Source: Pseudoalteromonas prydzensis
GTDB lineage: Bacteria; Pseudomonadota; Gammaproteobacteria; Enterobacterales; Alteromonadaceae
Direction: 5' to 3'
Length of the DNA: 64,000 nt
NCBI RefSeq assembly: GCF_001661495.1
Contig: NZ_BDDT01000004.1
Span: forward strand, 248,001-312,000
A program made the position numbers and the translations under genes. A model generated the notes under the pieces. It was given only the letters and a program-made list of their open reading frames with translations, was not told the DNA's origin and did no database searches. This document shows, one piece after another, positions 44,531 to 53,843 of the stretch; the first letter of the stretch is position 1, and each line of letters begins with the position of its first letter.

Positions 44531-47128
44531 TTAGAAAGAAAACGAAACTTTAGTATAAATATAACGCCCGCGGGGATTATGTACCGCCGATACATAGCCA
44601 TATAAATCACTATCGCCATCACCGATCGCAAATGGTGGCTCTTCGTCAAATAAGTTATTTACACCAATCGAAATTTTGGTTGACTCGGTAATACGATAAG
44701 CGGTTTGCAAATCAACTAAAACTTGTGAATCAACCATTCTCGATGTGTTACTATCAAAATCCAGCGTGCCATCAAAATCAATATCAGGCGTATCTTCAAA
44801 TTCACCGATATAACTGATATTTACATTAGTATTGAATTCGCCAAGCTCCCAATTGGTTGAAAACATCCAGCGGTGCTCAGGGTAGCCATATTCACCGGTA
44901 TAATCGCGGCCGTCCTTTTCAAACTTGTCTTGGTATGCCCATTCTAAGTTGAACTTAAGTAAACCTAAATCATCCAATGAGTGGTTATAATTTGCAGAGA
45001 AATCAACGCCAGACACTTCTTGTGAAGAGACGTTCTCAAAGGTACTGTGAATTTTTTGGATCACCCCTAAGCTTTGTCCACCTTGTGGCGGCAGACGAAC
45101 GCAGGCGGTACTATTTTGGTTGTTACATTCTGCATCATAAATTGGGCCAAAGGCTTGTTCATCAATTTTGTTATCTTGGGTAATACTCCATACATCAATG
45201 CTAAAGCCAAGTTCAGCCATTGGCGCCCAAATAAAACCAAGGTTCCATGATTCCGATTCTTCAGCTTGCAAATCAGGGTTACCAGCAAATTGGATGTTGT
45301 AATCAAGTACATCACAATCCTCTCCCGTTGCTGCACAGCGATAGCTATCGACAAAAAATTGACTTTCTTCTGAAGGGCCTAGGCCTATTTGTGCTAGTGA
45401 CGGCGCTCTAAAACCTTGTGCCCATGAGCCGCGAACGGTAATTTCATCGCTAGGAGCCCAACGTAGTGCTACTTTAGGGTTGGTTGTGGTGCCAAAGTCA
45501 CTGTAATCATCATAGCGACCTGCCAGTTGTAGTTCTAAGCTATCTGCAAGGGGAATTGAGAATTCAACGTATGCTGCATATTGGTCGCGTTCAGCGGCCG
45601 CAGAAACAGACTCAGTACCAAAAATTAGACCGCGCTGAAATTGATCATCCGGGATGTCACTAACATCTTCTTCACGATACTCAATACCCGCAGCCATCAT
45701 CACAACACTGTCGCCAAAACTAAATGCTTCACCAGTAATATTGGCATCAAAGGAGGTCATATGAGATTCACCACGGCGAACTAAGCTGGTGGTTATACGG
45801 TCAATGACAGCAGGATCGTTATATGTGCCGCCAAATGGGTTGTAGTTGCCGGCATCTATTTCTTGCTGTAAAAAATCAGTTCTTACCCAGCCTTGAGTTC
45901 TATCACCAGTTTGCATTGATTTACTACGGCCTTTTTGTACCGCCGCTTCCCAGCTCCAATCGCTAATTTCACCACGTAGGCCTGCAACAAAACGCAGTGT
46001 ATCAGATTCAATATCCCACTGACGGGCACCCGCATCCACAGTACGATAGCGGCCAATTTCGATGTCTTGACCAAATGGATTGTTAGGATGATTACCTGGA
46101 ACAGTTAAACCGGCATCTTCATCTAGCGGGGTAGGTGCACCTGCGGCAATCGAGGTATTATGTTGTACGGCCATTTCCATAAAGGCAGTAATACCATTAT
46201 CAAAGTTATATTCAAACTGGGAAATTGCACCCACTCGTTCAGAAGCAGGAGCAATATAGCCAAATGGCCCATAATCAAATAAACAGCTGCCGCTAGATGT
46301 GGCGCTTTCAGCAGGACAATCAGGATCTATAGTTTTTACGCCGTCAACGTAGAAATAACCCGGGAATCCGCGTGATGAACGGAAATCTTGGCCACCATTT
46401 GCTGTTTGATCAGCAGTACCTAAACGGCCCATTTCATCTGATGATAAAGAGGTGTTTTTAAAATAATCAACTATCACAGACGCACTGCTTTTTTCGTTTG
46501 ATGTTCCCCATACAATGCTTGCCGAGGTTTCTTCGTAGTTAGGGCCATCGGTGCCGCCGTAGCCTAAATTAACCTCTAAACCATCGATATCCTTTTTTAA
46601 GATAATATTTACCACACCTGCAACGGCATCTGAGCCATAAATTGCCGATGCACCATCTTTAAGAATATCAATACGCTCAATAGCAGAGACTGGAATGCTG
46701 TTGATATCAACAAATGAATTAGTGATGCTCTCAGCGAATGCGCTGATAGCCACTCGACGACCATTAATTAACACCAGTGTTGCATCAGCGCCTAAACCGC
46801 GTAGCGATACTGCTGCAGAGCCGTTAGCGGTCGAATCCTGATTATTACCGCGAGTAGAAAAAGTACCATTACCGGCAACAGGCATTCTTTCCAGTAATTG
46901 TTGTAGGTTGTCATAGCCCATATTATCGATATCGGCACGACTAATTGATTGTACTGGGGAAGGACCTTCAATATCAGTACGTTTTATCCGAGAACCCGTC
47001 ACTTCAATGCGTTCAACTTTTTTTGCTTCGTCAGCAGCTAATGATTGAGAAGTATAACCTGTCGTTGCAAGTGCCAGTGTTACACAAGCGATTAGCTTAG
47101 GTTTAAATGGGAGTATTCTGTTCTTCAT
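44531..47128 (-). CDS. TonB-dependent outer-membrane receptor
   Basis: The 865-aa protein has a signal peptide (about 1-31), a TonB-box-like segment (ERIEVTGSRIKRTD), a plug domain (about 55-170, with VSLRGLGADATLVLINGRRV and DGASAIYGSDAVAGVVNI) and a 22-strand barrel ending in the outer-membrane signature KVSFSF. This type is abundant in Alteromonadales and takes up large or scarce nutrients. No transporter, glycosidase, protease or regulator gene sits beside it, and no Fur box was recognised, so the substrate cannot be named. An AAGG ribosome site precedes the ATG. Confidence 0.93.
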   Translation of the reverse strand: MKNRILPFKPKLIACVTLALATTGYTSQSLAADEAKKVERIEVTGSRIKRTDIEGPSPVQSISRADIDNMGYDNLQQLLERMPVAGNGTFSTRGNNQDSTANGSAAVSLRGLGADATLVLINGRRVAISAFAESITNSFVDINSIPVSAIERIDILKDGASAIYGSDAVAGVVNIILKKDIDGLEVNLGYGGTDGPNYEETSASIVWGTSNEKSSASVIVDYFKNTSLSSDEMGRLGTADQTANGGQDFRSSRGFPGYFYVDGVKTIDPDCPAESATSSGSCLFDYGPFGYIAPASERVGAISQFEYNFDNGITAFMEMAVQHNTSIAAGAPTPLDEDAGLTVPGNHPNNPFGQDIEIGRYRTVDAGARQWDIESDTLRFVAGLRGEISDWSWEAAVQKGRSKSMQTGDRTQGWVRTDFLQQEIDAGNYNPFGGTYNDPAVIDRITTSLVRRGESHMTSFDANITGEAFSFGDSVVMMAAGIEYREEDVSDIPDDQFQRGLIFGTESVSAAAERDQYAAYVEFSIPLADSLELQLAGRYDDYSDFGTTTNPKVALRWAPSDEITVRGSWAQGFRAPSLAQIGLGPSEESQFFVDSYRCAATGEDCDVLDYNIQFAGNPDLQAEESESWNLGFIWAPMAELGFSIDVWSITQDNKIDEQAFGPIYDAECNNQNSTACVRLPPQGGQSLGVIQKIHSTFENVSSQEVSGVDFSANYNHSLDDLGLLKFNLEWAYQDKFEKDGRDYTGEYGYPEHRWMFSTNWELGEFNTNVNISYIGEFEDTPDIDFDGTLDFDSNTSRMVDSQVLVDLQTAYRITESTKISIGVNNLFDEEPPFAIGDGDSDLYGYVSAVHNPRGRYIYTKVSFSF

Positions 47129-47270
47129 CCTTAAATCCTTGTTGTCATGTTAATTTTATCTGGTTAAATCAACCAGTAATATCAATACCATGTAAATATT
47201 GTGTTAGCAAATTGTTTGGTTCGGTTGTGTACTAAAATCGATACAGTTACGAGAATTTAGGGAGGAAAAT

Positions 47271-47298
47271 AAAAACGCCTAACTGAGTTAGGCGCTTT
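47271..47298 (-). terminator. Terminator after smpB
   Basis: CGCCTAACT and AGTTAGGCG form a 9-bp inverted repeat with a single central base. On the minus strand it is followed by TTTTTATTTT, which fits termination of smpB. Confidence 0.85.
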
Positions 47299-47316
47299 TG
47301 AGGTTGTTTGGGTATA

Positions 47317-47796
47317 TTAAACTTTATGTTTCATTAACCGTTCTTTTTCGCGAGACCAGTCTTTGTTTTTGCCATCTTCACGTTTGTCATGCATTTTCTT
47401 ACCTTTGCCTAAGTGAAACTCTAGTTTCACCCAGCATTTTTTCCAATACATGGCAGTGGCGATCAATGAATAGCCGTCGCGCTCAGTTGCACCAACTAAA
47501 CGATCTAGCTCGCGTCTGCTTAATAATAACTTGCGATAACGTAATGGATCGCAAATAACATGGGTTGAAGCGCTATTGAGTGGCTGTATTTGACTGCCAA
47601 GCAAAAACGCTTCGCCATTTTTAAGGTGAATGTACGTTTCAGAGATGTTTACTTTACCAGCTCGGATGCTTTTTACTTCCCAGCCTTGCAGTTCAACACC
47701 AGCCTCAAACTTGTCGTGTAAAAAATACTCATGACGCGCCTTTTTATTGAGCGCGATAGTATTACTTGTCGATTTAGATGAATTTTTCTTAGCCAT
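47317..47796 (-). CDS. smpB: tmRNA-binding protein SmpB
   Basis: SmpB delivers tmRNA to stalled ribosomes for trans-translation. The 159 aa include the conserved core [20 protein letters not shown] (about 19-38) and the basic C-terminal tail [24 protein letters not shown] residues that fold in the decoding centre. The ssrA gene, often next to smpB, is not visible here. Confidence 0.97.
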   Translation of the reverse strand: MAKKNSSKSTSNTIALNKKARHEYFLHDKFEAGVELQGWEVKSIRAGKVNISETYIHLKNGEAFLLGSQIQPLNSASTHVICDPLRYRKLLLSRRELDRLVGATERDGYSLIATAMYWKKCWVKLEFHLGKGKKMHDKREDGKNKDWSREKERLMKHKV

Positions 47797-47941
47797 AGTG
47801 GCCCATATTATACGTAAAGCTCTGCTTTTTACATCGATTTTTTATTTTTGCCAATAAAAAGTGTCTGTAAATAAAGCGCCAGGAAAGTTTGGGGAAAAAC
47901 GCAAAGCTTGCTAAAATTCGCCCACACAGTTGGGAGTGAGT

Positions 47942-48382
47942 ATGCCACAAATAGAAAAAAGTGCGCTAGTAATGTATAGCAGCAAAGAAATGTTTGATTT
48001 AGTCAATGATGTGGATGCTTATCCTGAATTTTTACCACATTGCTCTGATGCGAAAATTATTGCTCAGCAAGATAATACTATGACCGCGAGTTTAGAAATC
48101 TCTAAAGCGGGTATAAAAAAGTGGTTTACCACTGAAAACACATTTGCAGACGAAAATACCGTGACATTACGTTTGGTGGATGGACCATTTAAAGCGTTGC
48201 AAGGGCGTTGGCATTTTCAGGTGCTGGATGATAACGCATGTAAAGTGCAGTTACAGCTTGAGTTTGAATTTTCTAGTAAGCTCATTGAGCTGGCGTTTGG
48301 CCGGGTGTTTAATGATGTCGCAAAAAACATGGTGAATGCATTTACTCAGCGAGCGAAACAAGTATATGGTCCACGATTATGA
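47942..48382 (+). CDS. ratA: START-domain protein RatA (Coq10-like)
   Basis: The 146-aa protein is a polyketide-cyclase/START-like lipid-binding domain. VNDVDAYPEFLPHCSDAKI (about 25-43) is the family signature, shared with mitochondrial Coq10. Although called a toxin (RatA) in E. coli, conservation beside rnfH, bamE and smpB suggests a housekeeping role in quinone function. GGGAG ends 5 nt before ATG 47942, so an upstream TTG (47930) is not needed. It overlaps rnfH by 4 nt. Confidence 0.92.
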   Translation: MPQIEKSALVMYSSKEMFDLVNDVDAYPEFLPHCSDAKIIAQQDNTMTASLEISKAGIKKWFTTENTFADENTVTLRLVDGPFKALQGRWHFQVLDDNACKVQLQLEFEFSSKLIELAFGRVFNDVAKNMVNAFTQRAKQVYGPRL

Positions 48383-48708
48383 TAAAAGTTGAAGTAGTAT
48401 ATGCCTTACCGACCACAGCAACCTGTTTACTGGTTGAAGTGCCTACAGGAACAACCGCTGAAGAGGCGGTGATCCAATCGGGTATTCTTGTAAAGTGCCC
48501 AGAGATTGATGGTTTAGCGCTTACATTAGGAATTTGGAATCGTACGTGTAAGCTGAGTCAAGTCGTTGAAGATGGTGATAGAATTGAAATTTATCGCCCT
48601 TTGATTGCCGATCCTAAAGATGCCAGACGTAAACGCGCAGAAAAAGCTAAAGATGAAGGTCGTGCAAATAAAATTACTGGTGGGAGACCACTGGATAAAG
48701 CAAAATAA
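48379..48708 (+). CDS. rnfH: RnfH family ubiquitin-fold protein
   Basis: The 109-aa protein belongs to the RnfH/RatB family with a beta-grasp fold. It starts IKVEVVYALPTTATCLLVEV and has the typical EDGDRIEIYRPLIADPKDAR motif (about 72-91). The exact role is not known. It is co-translated with ratA through a 4-nt overlap. Confidence 0.92.
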   Translation: MIKVEVVYALPTTATCLLVEVPTGTTAEEAVIQSGILVKCPEIDGLALTLGIWNRTCKLSQVVEDGDRIEIYRPLIADPKDARRKRAEKAKDEGRANKITGGRPLDKAK

Positions 48709-48721
48709 TTAATTTATACGA

Positions 48722-48747
48722 AAAAGGTTAGCCGCGGCTAACCTTTT
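48722..48747. terminator. Bidirectional terminator, rnfH / bamE
   Basis: GGTTAGCCG and CGGCTAACC form a perfect palindrome flanked by A-run and T-run, lying between the convergent rnfH and bamE genes. Confidence 0.9.
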
Positions 48748-48773
48748 CATTTTAATCATGTGTGTTTACGCGA

Positions 48774-49133
48774 TTACTGTTCAAGCGGCGTGTTAAATTC
48801 GGCGGGTTGTTCGTAGTCACCACTAATTGACTGCAATTTTTCATTTTCAAAAACAATAGTTAGTGATTTGCGTTGTTCATTTTCACGGCCAAGATTGAAA
48901 GAATATAAATAGTGCCAGGTATTTTTATCGAAAGCGTCTTCCGCAACCGGTTTACCTAATACATAAAGCACTTGCTCTCGGCTCATGTTGACACGAAGTT
49001 TATCAACATCGCTTTGTTCTAAAAAGTTACCTTGTGGGATATTGATACGATAAACCCAACTAGAACAACCTGCTGTTGCACTTAATGTGAGAGCAACGAT
49101 AAACCAAAGAGAAAAAGTTTTTAACGACTGCAT
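48774..49133 (-). CDS. bamE: Outer-membrane assembly lipoprotein BamE
   Basis: BamE is a lipoprotein of the BAM complex that folds outer-membrane proteins. The 119 aa begin with a lipoprotein signal (TAGC lipobox, Cys23) and carry GNFLEQSDVDKLRVNMSREQ and VLYVLGKP (about 36-62), the BamE/SmpA signature. Its place next to rnfH-ratA and smpB is a conserved gammaproteobacterial neighbourhood. Confidence 0.95.
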   Translation of the reverse strand: MQSLKTFSLWFIVALTLSATAGCSSWVYRINIPQGNFLEQSDVDKLRVNMSREQVLYVLGKPVAEDAFDKNTWHYLYSFNLGRENEQRKSLTIVFENEKLQSISGDYEQPAEFNTPLEQ

Positions 49134-49252
49134 TGTTTGTTTGGATCCTTATTTTTTATAAACTGCATGATACCGATTAGTCACCTAAGGTAAAACCCTT
49201 TTAAGCAAATGTTTGTGACTTAATTTTAACTATTGATGTTTGGAGCGTAATT

Positions 49253-49573
49253 TTGACCTCGCAGCCCGCTAAAAGTTTAACTAACTCTGAAAATAGTACG
49301 CAAATCAATATCTCTACTTGGTCGCTTTATATAGTACAAACACGTTTAGGTCACTGGTATACAGGAATAAGTACGGATGTTGAGAAACGTTTTACTGTGC
49401 ACCAAGCAGGCAAGGGCGCTAAAAATTTAAAAGGCAAAGGGCCATTAACGCTAATTTATCAATGTGAAGTGGGTTCTCGAAGTGAGGCGACGAAACTTGA
49501 AATTAAAATTAAACAGTTAAGTAAAGTGCAAAAACGGGCGTTTGTTGCCACAGGACTGCCGCCTAAAACTTAG
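49253..49573 (+). CDS. GIY-YIG domain protein (UPF0213/YhbQ type)
   Basis: The 106-aa protein holds one GIY-YIG nuclease-like domain (about 22-100). The first motif reads LYIVQT...HWYTGIS, and the conserved Arg and Glu lie in RF and KLEIKIKQL. The family is small and its cellular role unclear. The start is TTG with GGAG 7 nt upstream; the first ATG would remove the GIY strand. The 3' end overlaps the convergent peptidase gene by 11 nt. Confidence 0.85.
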   Translation: MTSQPAKSLTNSENSTQINISTWSLYIVQTRLGHWYTGISTDVEKRFTVHQAGKGAKNLKGKGPLTLIYQCEVGSRSEATKLEIKIKQLSKVQKRAFVATGLPPKT

Positions 49574-50462
49574 TCATATCAAGTTGAGCAATAAATTGTG
49601 TAATATAATTGACGGCCTCTATATATAGCTGCTGATCGATATTACTGAGTTGATCGGAGCTTTTATGGTGATGCGGATCTGATCCCATGCCAAAATAGAT
49701 ATACGCAATTCCTGCTTTAGCAAATGCGTAATGGTCGCTGGCACGACGCCAATCTATCTTTTCGCCTGTGTTTAGGCGATTCATAATATTTGACGAGCTG
49801 GTTACTTTAACTTTTATTGTATCGCTGGATATTGCAGCGAGTTGATGCTGTAACGCCTGGCGCTGCGCATTTGCAATAAAGGCATACAAGGTTTTTTTTG
49901 GGCGACTAACGGCTAACATATCTAAATTAATATTGAGCACGGTTATGGAGTCGTCAAGCTGTAATTGGCTAATAAAAAACTCCGCGCCATGTAAGCCATT
50001 TTCTTCAGCATCGGTGGCAACAAAGCTAAGTTGAAAGGGCAGTGGCGCCCCAGCAAATTGAGCGGCGATAAATAGTAGTGCACTGACGCCACTGGCATTG
50101 TCGTTAGCGCCGGCATACAAGTTATGGCCTTGCTTACCTAAATGATCGTAATGGGCTGTGAGTATCACATGTGCTTTAACCGGGTGCTTAGGCATTAAGG
50201 TCGCTACTACATTTTGTCCTGACATTTCAGTAAAAAAACCAGCGGTGTACTTAAATGGTTGTAACTGACTGTCATAGCCAAGTTGCTGCAAGCGTTGATT
50301 AATGAATTGAGCAGTTGCAATAGCATCATCTGTATTGGTTTTACGGCCATTTAAAGCTGCTGAGCTTAGGTAACTTAAATCGCTAATAAGTTGCTGGTTT
50401 GCATTGTGCGCATGAGCGGTACCAGAAAATAAGATACTCAGGATTAGAATAATTAACTTAAT
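49563..50462 (-). CDS. Secreted M28-family zinc aminopeptidase, probable ATT start
   Basis: The M28 peptidase domain has all five expected metal ligands: His in TAHYDHLG (about 104), Asp in GANDNASG (about 121), Glu pair in DAEENG (about 153), Asp in INLDML (about 181) and a late His in SDPHHHKSSD. No ATG, GTG or TTG gives a full-length product: the TTG at 50291 cuts off 57 residues. The open frame continues upstream into a clear signal peptide (KLIILILSILFSGTAHA), beginning at an ATT codon (50462-50460) whose last base is the first base of the upstream stop codon. AAGG lies 9 nt before ATT. A CTG at 50441 is an alternative. Full length is 299 aa. Confidence 0.8.
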   Translation of the reverse strand: MKLIILILSILFSGTAHAHNANQQLISDLSYLSSAALNGRKTNTDDAIATAQFINQRLQQLGYDSQLQPFKYTAGFFTEMSGQNVVATLMPKHPVKAHVILTAHYDHLGKQGHNLYAGANDNASGVSALLFIAAQFAGAPLPFQLSFVATDAEENGLHGAEFFISQLQLDDSITVLNINLDMLAVSRPKKTLYAFIANAQRQALQHQLAAISSDTIKVKVTSSSNIMNRLNTGEKIDWRRASDHYAFAKAGIAYIYFGMGSDPHHHKSSDQLSNIDQQLYIEAVNYITQFIAQLDMTKF

Positions 50463-51657
50463 GGCTATCTACCTTGGCAGTCATCGCACTAAGAGCCTGT
50501 AATTTATTTTGATAACGTTGTTTGTCGTGAGCAAAATCAGCGTACTTATTAGCAAAACGTAGTTGTGTATATGCTTGTTTAAAATCACCTAATTGATAAT
50601 AGGTACGCGCTAAGCCAAAGTAGCTATCATGAATATGTCTATCAATTAGCTTGGCTTTATTAAAGTGTTTAATAGCGTCTTGATAGTTTTTAATAAGGTA
50701 AGCATCGTTACCTAAAGCAACATGGTAATATGGGTTACCTTGTCGCTGTAAGTCAAGTTTAGTGAGAATTTCATCTGCAAGCTCACCCCGTTCGGTAAGT
50801 TGATACAGCAGTGCTAAATTGCCCAGTGCGGTGTTATTGTCAGGGTTTAGTGCTATTGCAAAGTTATAGGCTAATTCAGCGTTAGCGTATTGTGAATGTA
50901 AGCGTAGCAATACCGCCAAATTACCCCAAGCACCAGAATAATGACTATCAGCCTTTGTGGCGGCGAGAAAGTAGCTATAGGCTAAGTTGTGCTGCCCATT
51001 TAGCATTGCTGATGCGCCTTTATTATTATAAAACATGGCGGTAATTCGTTGTTTAGTGATTGGTGTTGTTTTAAATTTTTCCCCTCGAGAATTAGGATCA
51101 AAATCAATGACAAGTGAATTTTCGCTATTATAAAGGTAAGTGACATTGCTGCTGGTGTTGCTATTGCGGCGCTGTGTAACGACTAAATTTATATGTCCAG
51201 TTAATAAACTATAGCCGTTACTGACTGCCCAATATTCAGGAATATGCACCTTTTGAAATTGCCCGTCTAGCCCTAAATATTCTGCCATGCTAAAAGCTAA
51301 AATCGATAAAGATAAACAATTGGCATTTAAATCGGTGTAAGCTTGATTAGCGGTAAGGGTCGCTCCTGCTTGATATGATAAAGATGCATCGCCATTTGCT
51401 AGTAAAAAATTTAATAATTTTTTGGTGTTATTTAAATTGCGCTTATTAGTTGGAAAAGCTAAGTCAAGTTGCTGGGTTATTTTATCGTTTAAAACAAATA
51501 TTTCAGCACTATTTTCAACAGGCAATACGGTGAAGGATGGGTTATTTGCAACTTCAGGGGCAAGCAAAAGCGGTTTTTTATGTGTATTAGTGCAAGCCGA
51601 TAAACTACACAGCAACAATATAGCGACTAACTTAGTAGGCAACGTTAGTGTTGTCAT
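50458..51657 (-). CDS. Lipoprotein with transglutaminase-like N-domain and TPR repeats
   Basis: The 399-aa protein has a lipoprotein signal with lipobox LSAC (Cys22). Residues about 75-195 resemble a transglutaminase-like fold with Cys114 (NANCLSLS), His155 (TGHINLVV) and Asp185/187 (VIDFDP) spaced like a Cys-His-Asp triad. TPR-type helices fill about 205-385 (NNTALGNLALLYQLTERGEL and others). Function is unknown. ATG 51657 gives a normal signal; an upstream start at 51681 would add eight residues. It is coupled to the M28 peptidase gene. Confidence 0.8.
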   Translation of the reverse strand: MTTLTLPTKLVAILLLCSLSACTNTHKKPLLLAPEVANNPSFTVLPVENSAEIFVLNDKITQQLDLAFPTNKRNLNNTKKLLNFLLANGDASLSYQAGATLTANQAYTDLNANCLSLSILAFSMAEYLGLDGQFQKVHIPEYWAVSNGYSLLTGHINLVVTQRRNSNTSSNVTYLYNSENSLVIDFDPNSRGEKFKTTPITKQRITAMFYNNKGASAMLNGQHNLAYSYFLAATKADSHYSGAWGNLAVLLRLHSQYANAELAYNFAIALNPDNNTALGNLALLYQLTERGELADEILTKLDLQRQGNPYYHVALGNDAYLIKNYQDAIKHFNKAKLIDRHIHDSYFGLARTYYQLGDFKQAYTQLRFANKYADFAHDKQRYQNKLQALSAMTAKVDSH

Positions 51658-51738
51658 AATCACACCCCAACTAAAGACCAACTTTTTAAGTTTAGTCTAT
51701 TTTTTTGTTGGGGTGTATGTTAACTGTTACAAACTGTG

Positions 51739-53652
51739 TCAGTGCTTTTCAAAGGTGGCAACTAAACTTGCTAATGTTTGTGCACTAGTAGCAAGGCCTT
51801 TGATTGCTTGCTCTGTATCGATTTGCTCGCGCATTGCCTTATCACTGATCTCACTAATTTGTTCAATATTACGACCAACATCAGCAACTACGCTACTTTG
51901 CTCTTCAGTGGCTGTTGCAATCAAGGTTGCCATATCATTTATTTCATTAGCGGTATTAGTAATAGCGTCAAGTAACTGCACAGAGCTTTGCATGTTGGTA
52001 ACACTGTGTTGAGCTTTGCTTTTTGATAACGCAATTTGCTCAACCACATTGGTCGCTGTGTTTGCCAACTCTTCAATCATTGCCTGAATTTCAGTAGTTG
52101 ATTGCGAGGTACGGTTAGCCAGTGCCCTAACTTCATCCGCGACGACAGCAAAGCCGCGACCGTGCTCACCAGCACGTGCAGACTCAATTGCGGCATTTAG
52201 TGCTAATAAATTGGTTTGCTCTGAAATACCACGAATAGAGTCAACAATACTGGCGATTGTTTGGGTTTTATTAGCAAGTTCAGTCACTTGTCCCGAAATT
52301 GTGTCAATATCACCGGCTAATGCCGTAATACTCTGTTGACTTTGCACTACTTGCTGGTGGCTTTGTAATGTATTGGCTTTACTGTCTTCGGTAAGTTTTG
52401 CGGCAGTTGCGGCGCTATGGGCAATTTCTTGCACTGTTGCACCCATTTCGTTGATTGCTGCGGCAACAGAAATTGTTTGCTCTTTTTGATTATCCATTGC
52501 TTGTGAGTTGCGTTTGGCTTGAGCAAATACCTGATCTGAGCTTTGACGAATTTCTAAACTTTCATGTGAGACTTGTGCAATAGCGGTTTCAATTTTATCA
52601 ATGAATTGATTAAAGCCATTACTTAATGCTGCAAGTTCTGGTTGCTCACTGTGTGGCAACCTATATGCTAAATTAGCATCCCCTGAGCCTAAGCGAGTAA
52701 ATAGCTCGGCCATTTTTGACAGTGGTGATGACAGTGAACGAGCTAATAAAAAGCTGATAACACACGCAAGTAGCGCAATAACAAGAGCAAAACTTAAAAT
52801 TTGCCACTGTAATGTAGTGATCCCAGCAAACACTTCCGCTTTTGGTACTTGTGCAACCACATAAAGTTGGGTGTTTTTAATCGGACTAGCTGCTATGAAA
52901 AACGCATCGCCATTGAGTTGGATTTCTTGTAAGTTAAATTCATTACCTGTTAATAAGCGGCGGCTAATTTGCGCACCATATAAGGTATCTAGGTTTGTTT
53001 TACCTACGGTGTTGACGTTTTGATGGAGTTTAATTAGGCCATCATTATCAACAATAAATACAAAACCAGTTTGCTCTATTGTAAATCTGTTCAGTAGCGC
53101 TTGCATATCATCAATACTTTTTGCAAGTCCTGTTAAACCAATGCCATTTGTTTGCTGATGATTCACAAACATTTTCATATCACCATTTGGCTCTTGGTAC
53201 AGGCTGATTGAATAGGGGAGCTGCGATTCTTTAAAATCAAAAAACCAGCCATCTTGCTGATGATCTAATACGCGTAAAAAGCCCTCTTGATTCCAATATT
53301 GAGCTGTATCGCGGTTAGCCCACGAAGCAGTCGCTAAATCGTATTGTTTTACCACGCGATTTAGCTCACTAACTAATGTTTGATCATTGTTATCGCCACT
53401 TTTAGCCCACGCCAATATGAATTCATTACTCGATAGTTGCTCGGCAGCGCTGAGTAATTTATTGATTTCTAGGCTAATGTAATTATCGATCGCTTGTAAT
53501 TTACTTGGTAGCTCTGATTGGATCATCCGTTGTTCAATAATGGTTTTGGCTGATAGCAGTGCGGTAATACCAATAAAACTGGCAACGGATAACGCAATGA
53601 CGATCCCTAAAATAGTGATTTTACGGGTGATACTGAGGCTTTGATAAGACAT
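51739..53652 (-). CDS. Methyl-accepting chemotaxis protein
   Basis: The 637-aa chemoreceptor has membrane helices at about 10-32 and 280-302, a double-Cache-like periplasmic domain between them, a HAMP domain (about 303-355) and a cytoplasmic signalling domain with the hairpin tip [20 protein letters not shown] and [20 protein letters not shown]. It ends LVATFEKH, with no NWETF-type CheR tether. It should feed the CheA/CheW array encoded earlier. ATG 53652 or the GTG at 53661 could start it; neither has a strong ribosome site. Confidence 0.92.
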   Translation of the reverse strand: MSYQSLSITRKITILGIVIALSVASFIGITALLSAKTIIEQRMIQSELPSKLQAIDNYISLEINKLLSAAEQLSSNEFILAWAKSGDNNDQTLVSELNRVVKQYDLATASWANRDTAQYWNQEGFLRVLDHQQDGWFFDFKESQLPYSISLYQEPNGDMKMFVNHQQTNGIGLTGLAKSIDDMQALLNRFTIEQTGFVFIVDNDGLIKLHQNVNTVGKTNLDTLYGAQISRRLLTGNEFNLQEIQLNGDAFFIAASPIKNTQLYVVAQVPKAEVFAGITTLQWQILSFALVIALLACVISFLLARSLSSPLSKMAELFTRLGSGDANLAYRLPHSEQPELAALSNGFNQFIDKIETAIAQVSHESLEIRQSSDQVFAQAKRNSQAMDNQKEQTISVAAAINEMGATVQEIAHSAATAAKLTEDSKANTLQSHQQVVQSQQSITALAGDIDTISGQVTELANKTQTIASIVDSIRGISEQTNLLALNAAIESARAGEHGRGFAVVADEVRALANRTSQSTTEIQAMIEELANTATNVVEQIALSKSKAQHSVTNMQSSVQLLDAITNTANEINDMATLIATATEEQSSVVADVGRNIEQISEISDKAMREQIDTEQAIKGLATSAQTLASLVATFEKH

Positions 53653-53776
53653 TGTGGGCACTAAAGTTACAAATTATTGGGTACATTTTAGCATGGTTTT
53701 TTCGGATAGTTCTATCATCGAGTAGAGTAATAGCTCACAACCTAACTTTTCTAAGTTGTAATTTGGCAACGAAATG

Positions 53777-53807
53777 AAAAAGCCCACTGCATTGAGCATG
53801 TGGGCTT
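53777..53807 (-). terminator. Terminator after ilvC
   Basis: AGCCCAC and GTGGGCT pair around a 12-nt loop; on the minus strand a T-rich run (TTTTCATTTC) follows. It lies about 40 nt after the ilvC stop. Confidence 0.75.
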
Positions 53808-53843
53808 GGTTTCTAACAAGCGAAACTTTTATTGTCCAGGGTA

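Noticed and set aside
47129..47316. ssrA (tmRNA) gene next to smpB
   Set aside because: The flanks of smpB are too short and lack tRNA-like ends; no integrase or attachment site is present.
47942..48708. RatA-RatB as a toxin-antitoxin pair
   Set aside because: The families are Coq10-like and RnfH-like housekeeping proteins, and conservation next to bamE and smpB argues against a mobile toxin system.
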